Shown in pieces: positions 47,016 to 57,700 of a DNA stretch of 64,000 nt. The notes beneath the pieces were generated by a model, which saw only the letters and a list, made by a program, of their open reading frames with translations, ran no database searches and had not been told where the DNA came from. A program made the position numbers and the translations under genes. The stretch is from Aurifilum marmelostoma (taxonomy: Eukaryota > Ascomycota > Sordariomycetes > Diaporthales > Cryphonectriaceae). The stretch lies in NCBI GenBank assembly GCA_027559495.1, contig JAMXSV010000021.1:310001-374000 (forward strand), given 5' to 3'. Each line of letters starts with the position of its first letter. Position 1 is the first letter of the stretch.

Positions 47016-48560
47016 ATGTTGGCTCCCGGACCTCATTCTACAGCTTCAGCTCCCCGGCAAGAAGAAGAGATCATGAATCTTCTACGACCCCCGGTGCTCC
47101 AGCCTAGCGCTGTCCTCAACAAGGCCGCCTTCACCAAGACACTGAGCCTGGCCGCCGCGACGGTGCGCGACAACAAGAACATCACGCGGATCCGCCAGAC
47201 CCTGACCAAGAACGCGGCCATGCTCTCTCTTGAACGCATATCCACCGTCGTCCCGGACCCAGACTCTCTGCTTGCCGCGAAGGGCCGCAAAGCTCTACTC
47301 CTCAACCCGACCATCGCCCCAGCGAAGCCTGAGACCTGGGGTCCCGTGGTCTCGGAGCTGGTGAGGCAGGACGAGGTCGGGATCGTGCCGTACGAGCTGC
47401 AGCTCGGCTATGACTACTGGACGTACCGTGATGTGATGACGGCGCAGCTGCCGCCGGAGCTCCACGACGATATCCCCGCTGGCTTCAACACAGCGGGTCA
47501 TGTGGCGCACCTCAACCTGCGGGATCAGCATATCCCCTACAAAAAGCTGATCGGACAGGTCCTGGTCGACAAGAACCAGCACATCAGCACGGTCATTAAC
47601 AAGGTCGATAACGTGGGTGACGAGTCCGAGTTCAGGACTTTTGCCTACGAGGTGCTTGCCGGCGAGGACGACCTGAATGTCGAGGTGAATGAAAACGGTT
47701 GCGTGTTTAGGTTTGACTACGCCAAAGTCTACTGGAACAGCAAGCTTGAGAAGGAACACACGAGGCTGATCAGGATGTTCAAGCCTGGTGAGGTGGTGTG
47801 TGATGTGATGGCTGGAATTGGACCGTTTGCGGTGCCGGCTGGGAAGCGAGGAGTGTTTGTCTGGGCGAATGATTACAACCCAGAGAGCTACAGGTATCTC
47901 CAGGATGCTATCGCCCGGAACAAGGTAAGCATGATGAAGCATTTGACTTCACACATGACCTCTACCAGACCAGATTGTAAAGCTGACCCCTCGCTCCAGG
48001 TCAACCCTTTCGTCCGACCCTTCAACAAAGACGGCCGCGTCTTCATTCATGAAGCCGTCGACAACGTCCTAGCCGCCAACAGCGCCGGCGAGACGATCAC
48101 AATACCCTCCAAACAAAAGGTCTCCCGCAGCAACCCAGATGCGCAACGGCGCCCACCAACAGTCATACCCATCCCCGCGACGGTGTCCCACTTCGTGATG
48201 AATCTGCCTGCCTCTGCAACAGAGTTCCTCCCTCATTACCGAGGTCTCTATGCCGGTCACGAGAGCCTGTTTGCACCACACACGAGCACGAAGCTGCCGG
48301 TGGTCCACGTCCACTGTTTCGCGCTCAAGAGCGACGAGGATGGGCCGCGGGTCGACGTGGCAGAGAGGGTGTCGAGGGAGCTAGGGAGCACAGTGGTCTG
48401 GGATGGGGTGAAAGATACCCCGGGCGGAAAGGCGGGCGAGGGGGAGCTGGAGGAAGGCAGGGTCGCGGTGCACCTCGTCCGGGATGTGGCGCCGGCCAAG
48501 AGCATGTACTGCGCGAGCTTCAGGCTGCCGGCCGATGTAGCCTTTGCTCCGAGAAAATGA
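47016..48560 (+). CDS. TRM5: tRNA (guanine-37-N1)-methyltransferase Trm5
   Basis: Two exons, 47016-47924 and 48000-48560, 489 aa. Trm5 methylates G37 next to the tRNA anticodon, protecting against +1 frameshifting, in cytosol and mitochondria. Evidence: N-terminal D1-like region; the D2 region has GFNTAGHVAHLNLR, IGQVLVDKN and NKVDNVG; the Rossmann core has VCDVMAGIGPFAVPAGKRG (SAM-binding) and ANDYNPESY; the catalytic MNLPASATEFLP follows, then a beta-rich end with VHVHCFALKSD. The 75-nt intron (GTAAGC..CCAG) is a multiple of three without a stop; splicing gives ARNKVNPFVRPFN, the family form. The next in-frame ATG, residue 20 (MNLLRPP), could start a cytosolic form if the first 19 residues aid import. 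Confidence 0.93.
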   Translation: MLAPGPHSTASAPRQEEEIMNLLRPPVLQPSAVLNKAAFTKTLSLAAATVRDNKNITRIRQTLTKNAAMLSLERISTVVPDPDSLLAAKGRKALLLNPTIAPAKPETWGPVVSELVRQDEVGIVPYELQLGYDYWTYRDVMTAQLPPELHDDIPAGFNTAGHVAHLNLRDQHIPYKKLIGQVLVDKNQHISTVINKVDNVGDESEFRTFAYEVLAGEDDLNVEVNENGCVFRFDYAKVYWNSKLEKEHTRLIRMFKPGEVVCDVMAGIGPFAVPAGKRGVFVWANDYNPESYRYLQDAIARNKVSMMKHLTSHMTSTRPDCKADPSLQVNPFVRPFNKDGRVFIHEAVDNVLAANSAGETITIPSKQKVSRSNPDAQRRPPTVIPIPATVSHFVMNLPASATEFLPHYRGLYAGHESLFAPHTSTKLPVVHVHCFALKSDEDGPRVDVAERVSRELGSTVVWDGVKDTPGGKAGEGELEEGRVAVHLVRDVAPAKSMYCASFRLPADVAFAPRK

Positions 48561-51251
48561 CGAACAGGGAGGGCGAACTGCTGCTTATCATCTTCACATG
48601 ATAAATGAGGTGCGTGTGTGCCATGGAAGATGACCGACGGGCACGCCAGCTCCAGGGGGAGGAACTGAATGCCGCCGACCCGATGACATCTCCAACCCCA
48701 CCCCCTCAGCTTGAAGATCAGTGCACTGTTGTGGCCAAAAACACTTGCACTTGAGCACGATGGATGTCTTGTCTAAATAATCCCTCCCTGGTCCGAAAGG
48801 AGAGCGGCGAATGAGAGGCTTATCAGCAGGTTCGGAGGCGCCTGCAGCCGGCGCCTGCTGCACGACCATTGAGACGGGTAGTGGCTGCACGATCACGGGG
48901 TAGTGGGCCACACGGCATAATTGCAGCAAGGCGGCACCTCTCTCAGCGCTACGCAAGCTACATGATGCATCGACAAGCTAAGGCACATACAACGACGGTA
49001 CTAGGCGAGTGTGGTGTGGTTGTGGGTGTGTGCGCGCGCAGCCACCGGTAATGCGATGGCTGCCACGCAGGGACAAAAGTCTGGAACACTTCAGCGTCTA
49101 AACAGAGTAGGGGGACGCAACTCAGCCCGCAGCAAGCCATACGGATCGTTTTATGTCGACCTGCATATGGTAGGGCATCATCTTGTCTGCAGCCATTGTC
49201 TAGCACCTACCTCTCTTGGCCGCCCCTTGCCTGCATGACTGGCACACACACCTTTTTGGTCCTCTTCGGATGGCGTTACAGACGGTCCCGGTGCATTGGG
49301 ACGGGGAAACAAAAGTCAACGCCACCCTCTCCAAGATCCCTAGGGCAAATATATCACCGAATGATACTGCGTTACCTGTCTCTAGCTGTTCGTATTCGGC
49401 GCATCGGCATCACCAAAGACACAAAAAGAACCGGGCCTACTCGTCTTGGTATCGATCGACCTCCCTGCAGAGCTTGTGCTCTCCTTGTCATGGCACTTTC
49501 AATATTTCATGCAGTTGAACAGACCCACCCTTCTGATCATGAACAAAGCGGTTCCAGGCCGCATTCAGCTTTGGGTTTCATGAACACAGGTCCTGGGAGG
49601 GAACTACACGGGGATGTATCAATTGCTCCGCAGACGCATGCAGCTGTGTAAACTGCGCATCAGTCACGTACTTTTGCATGAGGTGTGTCTCTGTTTACGT
49701 GGTAGCCAAGAACACATCCAAGAGAGAAAGAGAGCAATTGGCAGGCCGTCGTGATCCAATGTCTATCAATCAATGCTGCACACGACAGCAGCAGCACGTA
49801 TAGGAAGGCGAAATGGACCGATCGGGATCGAACGCTGGGCAGGAAACCAGCCCCCGGATTCATGATCAGAGGACGAGCATAAGTACGAGACTTTCTAAGA
49901 GCCGCATGGCGCTATAATAGAAGCTAGTGGTCAAAAGGGAGAGGATGAGCATGAAGACGGCGTGTCCCAGAATGCATGTGAAGGTCTGCGATCGATGAGG
50001 AGGAGGAGAAGCACCAGGGATAGCGAATGCATGAACACGCAATCAAATACCCAGTCTCTGGCCCGTTTGGTTCATTATCGAATGTATGCTGTGCTGAACG
50101 CAACAAGCGAGGTCGCAACAGCCAAGGCCTAATCAGGTATGCCGTTGAGGATCGTCGTTGCATCGAATGCCATGTTGGAGGGTTGCCAGTTACCACCACA
50201 CGCGTTGCGACTTGCCCGCAGCAGCTGGGAATTTAGGTCCCTTTACGGAAGTGATCGCGTCTTCATCTTCTATCTTCTGATCGACGCTTTGGTATCTCAG
50301 TATGGTAGTAGTAATACGTAACGTATAGAAGGGGTAAATAGTGGGAGGGGGAAAAAAAGACAAAATAAAAAAACAAAAAAAAGGACGGCAAGTCACTAGT
50401 ACTGCTTCACACCATTAATGATGCGCCAAGTAGGTAGGGAATAGCTCAAGACACCAGCGGCACCCCGCTGCTGCAACCCCGATCTCACCGGTGCAGCGAG
50501 CCGTCGAATTGGACAATTGGCCAAGCCAACTTTATCTCTGGTTGCTGTCTGTGCAATCCATCACACACACTCTCTCTCTCTCTCTTATACAACCCACACG
50601 AAGACACACCCACCCTTCCTCGAACAAGTGCGAGCGTCTTGCCGAGAGAGAGAGCCACACCCCCCTTCCATCCCTGGGTCTCACGTCGCACGACAGACCG
50701 GTGAGCATAGATGCATGACAGGTGATCTGCCATTGCCCTATCAAATTGATGCCGAGTTTCCCTGGGATGAGCAGACGTGTACGCGAATATATAGAGCGGA
50801 GGAGACGGTAGATTGTGTGGTGTAGTGGGCGCCTTTCAACCTATCCCGTTCAGACTCTCTTTCTCTTTCGCTTATGGGCGCACGTCCTTGGAAGCGTACC
50901 CGGCCGGACATCTAGAGTTACATACATAGATACGACCGTTTAATTGTAAAGACGAATGGAGAGCGGAGAGAGAGGATAGACAGGCAGACAGACCGGTTGC
51001 AGCATAGGACCACAGCCGCCCCCTCACGGAGAGATACAATGCAGGAGGGAGCGGGCGGGGTGAGTAGTAACGACACCCCCCCGCTGCTGCTGCGACTATT
51101 ACCACCACAACCGCCACCTCCACGGCAGTACGATGTATCTTTTCTTTCCCCTTCTGGGGCACTTTATGGGCAGATTGCTCGGAAGGAACAGGGCGGGCGA
51201 ACGGTTCGGAAGGGGACGGTAATGAGAACGGGCAGGGGGGAGGGCGATAGT

Positions 51252-51293
51252 CACCACCACCACCACCACCACCACCACCACCACCACCACCAC
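51252..51293. repeat. (CAC)14 trinucleotide repeat
   Basis: Fourteen uninterrupted CAC units in non-coding DNA. On the other strand it is (GTG)14, which is G-rich. Confidence 0.95.
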
Positions 51294-54200
51294 ATTTGAG
51301 GTCCTGCTTCGCTCCGCTCTGGGCTGCCTGTGCGCACAGCACAGAGGGCGAATTTCTACCTTTGGACTTTTACTATACATTCTATCATGACACATACCGT
51401 GTGACCATGTTATCACCCTGTTTTGTAGGCCCTGCTTCTGCTGTTAAGAGGGGGGTTCCCCGTCCACCACACGACAAATGGTACGAGGGAGGCAAGGGCA
51501 TGAATAGTGACGACGACAACGACGAGATCGCAACGTCTTGCGCGAGTGAACGACTGCTACATACCACGTAGTATGTGTGTATGTGCACACCGCACCTTGT
51601 AGGATGTGCAGCAGCCCCGCCCGTGCATTTGGCATCTAATCACCGACGACCGGACGCAGTCAGCAATCACTGTAGCAGAGCACCTTCCCGCCCCCCAGGG
51701 TTCCCGATAAGGATGGATGGGGAGGAACCCCGCGCGTGCTCGGCCCCTTGCCTCGTCTCGATCCTTTATTTGGGTTTTGTTTTGGCCATCACCTGAGCAC
51801 ATAACCTTATCAACAGGATCCGAACCGGTGATATGGGTGAATTTAACTCTTTCTAACTACAAGGCTTGCAACATAGCATGTCTTGTACGTCTATCTCACT
51901 ATCAAAATCCCGCAGCGGCTCTCGTCGGCAGGGTGGACTCGTCTCCTTTGTTCCCTCCATGCCTCCCCCAGCCGGCTCCTTTTCGAATTTTTTTCCTTTC
52001 CAGGGTGGATATACCTCATGCGGTGAACAATGAGGGTGAGGAGGAGAAGTACCATAGCAAGTCACTGCATTCGTCCATCCTTGGTCTCTCTCAAAAGGCT
52101 AAAGGCGGGGACGCGAGGAAGTAAAAGAAGAAAGAGAAAAAAAATAAGGTGTCGAGGAGATGCTGCGAGGAATTGGCCGCGCGGCTATCTATTCCGCCCT
52201 CGAGTCGGCCCTTTGCCAGGTACCCTCCGCCGGGTGAAGTCCGGGTCTAAACGACGGCGCCGCCGCCGTCTCACTCCTTTCTATCCCCTCCCTACCTTGC
52301 AAACTTCCTGCCTTGGGGGGGGGGGCGGTGGACGAGCTGAAGAGTCCACAATGAGAATTAAAGCCCTTGTTGTCTTTGAGCCGGGAGACTCAGGCGAGGG
52401 TACTTGTTCCAGTAAGTTCACTGTGTCACTCACCGTACATATGTGATGTGATATACGCAGACAATCTCCACGTTTCCTACTAAACCACGTACGAAGTGAG
52501 TAGCCATGCCAGACTCGTATCAGTCCAGCAAAACGGCTCGGGTTGCCTCTTTCGGACCAAAAGGGTTTTATGGAGATGGAAGATCCTCCCTACCAAACAG
52601 ACCAAGGCCGCCTGTTTCGTCTGACCAGGCCTCAATCAAGGCAGAGACAGAAGTCTAGACCTAAGCAGATCAGCGGTGTCCCGTTATTTCCCCATGTCTT
52701 CTTCTTCTCCTGTAGGGGTGGAAAAGAAGCAAGCTGATGGGAAAGTCTGTAGGGGCGCTGGTTTTGAACCAAAAAAACCTGCTGCGGAGGTCTGTTTGTC
52801 TGTGTGTCCGCTCTACCGATTCCGAAGCACGCTTTTTTTTTTTCTCTTTCCCTCAACTTGTACTGATGCACCGGATACTTCCCCCTCCTCCCCACCTTCT
52901 TGGTGCGGGAAACGGGAGCCTATCCATTCTGCTTCATTATTTCTGTCTGACCCTTGACTTGCTGACCGACTATGCTTCACGGGGTCACATAGCATGCAGT
53001 AAGCTGCTGAGGGGGGGGTTCCAGCTTTGTCCAGCTCGGATACCCTCATGCGTGTTTCAAAAGCCCTACTGTGTGGGCCGCCCCAAACCGCAAGATGAAG
53101 AGAGGAAGAGAAAGAAAGAGAGCCGTTGCTCGGATAGACCAATATTTCCCCTTCTCTTCTTGTTGTCGCTCTTCCCCTAGGAGCTCCGGATCACCAACCC
53201 CGGCCGTCCCGTGGAATCCGAGAACAGCCTTCGAGAACGTGGCAGGGTGGGGACATCTGACTTGACGCCCAAAGTGCTGATGTCTCCCCCCTCCCCCCCC
53301 ACCTCCTCTTCTGAGCCAAGTAATGTCTGCTGTCTAGTACAACATAGACCATGCAACGTGACTCGCTGGCAGACATATGCAGGTATGTCTAGACGTGGTA
53401 TAAGCCATATGCCACAAAGCAGGCATGCAGAGATCAAGGACCCTGTTTAAATCATTCTTTTGTCTTCCCCTGCACTTAATTCAAGGTCCAGAACTTTGCT
53501 TGTCTTTCATGGACCATCCAAATCACAGTAGGAAATCTCATCGTCAGTCGAACTTGGCGATAACAGGGCCTGTCGTTCGTTTGCCCCCCCCCCCCCCGTT
53601 TCCCTCTTCAGAGTGCACCACCCCACGCGTGTTTACCTTTGGTCGATCTCTGCTGCTCATGTGCCCAGCAAGACCCGGTCTCGAACCCGTTCAAGGTCGT
53701 GGATACTGGGCCCACGGTGCCAGCAGGCTGTGCGACCAGAGCCGACGCCTCAAAAACGACAGGTCATGTTGCGACGTCTCCCAGCACCCCCAGATATGCC
53801 CCGGGGTGCCGCGGCTACCAGCGAATGCGCATAATTAAAAAAAAAAAAAATTTCTCGAGTTCTTTTGAGAATTTTTTTCACCTCTAACTTCCATGTCCGC
53901 TTCCTCTGACACCTTACCTCTTTGCCTTGCTGCGCTTTACTCGCTTCCGTGACTTTCTTACCAGCATGCGCATTGCAGAATTTTCTTTTTTGTTCTTTTC
54001 TTCCCCTGCTGTTTCGTGGTCAAGGATTTTTTAAACAAAAAAAAATCGATTTGCCTCCCCGAGGCTTACCTCGTCTCCAACGCCCCCCGTGGAGGTCCCC
54101 TAAAGCCGACCGACCCGCTCGCTGCCTAGCGTTCTCGGGGGCTCGGAAAGCTTCCTCTTGTACTAAAGTACCACTGAAGACAATCTTGGTTTGGTACAAG

Positions 54201-54447
54201 CTCAGCCGCAGGATAGCGAAAGGAGGGGGGGGGAGGACCCCATGGGCGCAGTCGCCTCTGGGAATCAGTCGGTGGGTGCGTGGACGGTGGGACAGGACGT
54301 ATCATGGTCCCATGGGCACGCGCACACAGGCTGAACCACTCACACAACGTAGGAGTAGAGAGCCTCATTGTGTTGCCCTCCTCCAAGTAAGCCCCGCAGT
54401 TGTTGGTCTACTTATGCATTGCGTGGAGACCCAACGGGGCGGGGGTG

Positions 54448-54461
54448 GCGCGCGCGCGCGC
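54448..54461. repeat. (GC)7 dinucleotide block
   Basis: Seven uninterrupted GC units within a G-rich context, the strongest Z-DNA-forming dinucleotide type. It lies in the gene-poor interval. Confidence 0.9.
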
Positions 54462-54688
54462 AAGTAAAATCCCCCGCCACCGTTGAAGGCGAGAATGGGT
54501 GGGCATCGTTCCCCTCCTGGAGCCTCATCGTGGTGGGCGCGCTCGTCATTATCGGGAAATAGACTCTGTCTCTTTTCCCTGCCTCGTGTCTCTTCTTTTC
54601 CTCTTCTCTTTGTTGAGATCAGATCTCGATATCTGACCGTACGAGTCCTTGGCAGAAGGAAGAAGGGGGTTGGGACACTGGATTATCA

Positions 54689-54735
54689 CTACTATGTACC
54701 ACAGGTATGTACTACATTAGTACGTACCATAGTAG
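54689..54735. other. Imperfect hairpin (47 nt)
   Basis: Outer arms CTACTATG (54689-54696) and CATAGTAG (54728-54735) are complementary. An inner stem of 11 pairs (one G.T) runs 54704-54714 with 54718-54728 around the loop CAT. It could be an RNA stem-loop or a remnant of a small element. Confidence 0.6.
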
Positions 54736-57700
54736 AAAATCGAGAAGCCTGGGATTCGTCCGCGTCCAGTGGCTATCAGGCGCTAGCTGTTTCCGTGAGG
54801 GATGGTGGTCTATCGGAGCTTTGCTCTTGGGAGGGATCGTCCCCTCCCTTTTCTCCTGCTGTGGTAGCACCCCGAAGAGCGACGATCAGGGTCCTGACGG
54901 CTTCTTGTGCTGCGTGGTGCGCCTACCATGTTTATTGCTAACTACCATCCTGCTTGCCCCGCTAGCCCTCGCGGGGGGAAAGCGGCTTTTGGTAGTCGTC
55001 GTCTCGCGGTCCAAAAGCTCCTTCCTAGTCACGCATTTCCCACACTGTCGTTCACCCTTGGGGGGCTCAAAGCCTGACTCGAGTTGCCCGAGGAGGATGA
55101 CCTCGAACATCCGACCTGATCGAATAGACTTAGGATACACACGGTAACGAACGCGAATTTCGGGTTGTTGAGGGAAGAGCCTTGGGGAAAGCAGTAGACA
55201 AAAAAAAAAAAAAAAGAAAGCCACCATCAAGCCTAGAGAGATTGAATATGCACGGTCCTGTAGTAGGAAGTCCAACATCGGCTTCTTCAGGCTAGGCATT
55301 TCCCACTTTTCCAGCGTGCTAAAGAGCGAAGGCACCCTGATGGCCCGTGGCCCCCAAGAGCTGTATCACCACTGCGAGGCCAGGACAGAGCCAAGCAAAG
55401 CCGTCTTGCCGTTCGTCTGGGAGCTTGGGGCCAGGCATAGCTAGCCGGTCCATCATAGTTCACGACACAGGAGCCTGTAAGGTGGCGTTGCAAGGCACTA
55501 GGACACAAGTGTGCCCTGCGTGCTTCCTCTCCTCCGCCCTCAGTGGTGGCAACAGTTAGCAGCCGCAGGGGAAGACAATTAGCGGAAAGCCTGGTTGGCT
55601 TAGAGGATTCTTGGTGGTCTCAGGGGGGGGGGAAGAGAGCTTTTCCATTATACGGTGAGAGGATCTGCACAGGACCGGCGCAGGCGATGATGATGATGGA
55701 AGACGTGCCGCTAATAAATTCAAATCCACCCCCAATGACAATTGGTATTCAGCACATTACGATCGATGATATCGGGGCGACCCGTCCTGCCAGACGTGAC
55801 GTTAGTCCGCAGTACTTCTGCAGTAGCTAGAGGGAGGAGCGCGAGGACTAAACAGGCGGAGGCCCTCTGATGAGTGCCTATCTTTTCATTTTCCGTGCTA
55901 CTAACCCGGCACGCGGGTGTATGTACGGCATGCAGCAGCTAGCAGCACAGACAAGTGAATGAGGTGAAACACGCAGCCGGGAGAAGTCGGGAGGTCGGGT
56001 CCGGACACAAGGAGCACACAGCACAGCCTTCGGAGTTTTTGGATTCAAATAAAGTATATACTTTAGAAAGGTACCTGGGGGAGAGACAATTACGTTCGTC
56101 GACCCCGTGGGGAGCAGCGGTGAGCGTGGCTGCTGTGGCTGCCGGTGCCGCTGCCGCCGATGCTGCAAACGAACCGTTCCAACGAGGCCTTAGCAAGATG
56201 GTGCCTCTCTGGTTACCCCGACGTTTGCTTTGATCCAGAATAGGGCGTGCTGGCATACGTCAAATATCAGGGGTCCTCTGGCCAATTACAGGGACAGTTC
56301 TTTGGGGGAAGGTAGCAGTCTAGTCAAGAAAAGGATTCAAGCAAGCAGGCCGAGATGTTTGAGCCGTCCAGTAGTCAAATGTTGGGAAAATAGCCAAGGG
56401 AGCCTCGAGGAGAAACATGAAAAGAAAAGGAACAGGCGGTCAGCCCGGCATAGCTCATCTCGACCATCTCTCGAAAACACACGAGCCCGGGGAGGGAAAT
56501 CCGTTCGTCGAGGCCATTGAGGAGTGAGGAGAAAGCAGTGACATGTTGTGCATTCCTGGGGTGATGATGACATCAGAATTCCGAATTCGAAATGAGCAGG
56601 TCTCAGAAGCTGAGAGCAGCGTTTTGCTTGCCTGTTTCTCTTCCCATCCCCCCCCCAAAATTAGCGCCCGCCCCCAGCGCCACGCCAACCCCCCCCAGAA
56701 TGCAAGAGATGATCCCGATCCCAGAGCTCTCTCCGCAAAAAGCAAAAAGGGATCCCCAGAATTTGGCAAGAGCTCGGCCTGAATCTGGCAATTCCTGACA
56801 TCGGTCCCCCCCGGATTCAGGAACCAGCTCAACCCCCGTTGTGCGGCTCCCCACACAGTCCGTGCTCCAGTGGCTTGCCCGCTGAAAACGATTCTCAGCC
56901 AGTCGCTCTTGACCCCAGGTCTGGGATCTTGAACACGCACCGCTGTGACCCCAGTTAAAACATAATTGCTACCCCAAAGGGTAAAGATGGCTGTTTGGGA
57001 ATTATTTATTTCCAGCAGAGAGGGGGGGGGGGGACGAAGGAAAAAAAAGGAAAAAAAGAACCTTCTTGCTTGCTTGCCCTTTTTCTTTTTTCCCTGATGG
57101 AAGGGAGGATCTACACATCACTTGCGTAATGCTGATGTTGTACATCCTTCATTCTGGTGCATCATGATTTCCCCCCTTCCCTGGTCACTGCTCTGCAAGT
57201 CTCGAGCAGGTACCCCAGTACCTGTTGTTGCTACTTTGGTATGATGATAATCTCGCTGGACAGGTCAAGTGATCACTTTCTGCGTGGGGACCGAGACGGA
57301 CCACGCAGCGCCAAACCCACGCCTTGCCAGGGCAGGAGACCCCCCCCCCCTTCAAGGCGGTGCACGTACCACTGTACCATAGCACGGTCAAACGCCAACA
57401 GGGCACTACAGGAGCCACCAGCACCTACCATTCCAACATGCTTTCACATATCGTGACGAAACCTTGTATACTAAGCTGTACCCCAGGTTGGCAACGGACA
57501 CATCTCCACAGATGGGGCCAATCTGGGTCACCAGGAGAGTTACTTGGTACGTCGCCGTACCCCACGGTGCTCTCTCTCGCCTCACCAGAAGTCCCAGTCC
57601 ATACTGTTGTGGCATACAACACATCGCAACAACACAGCATAGCGGGACGGACGGGGATGCGCAGGAACCAGATCCCAGGCCAGGTCACCCTTTCAATAGC

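Noticed and set aside
46701..47036. Long upstream extension of the AlkB frame across the TRM5 start
   Set aside because: The added sequence has no AlkB similarity and overlaps the divergent gene; the MSKKRT start is better placed.
51810..51880. Possible minus-strand tRNA, from a GGTTCGGATCC B-box-like string
   Set aside because: The T-stem has a mismatch, and no acceptor stem or A box is found at the right distance. Other B-box-like strings (near 21187, 34063, 49813, 53680) fail in the same way.
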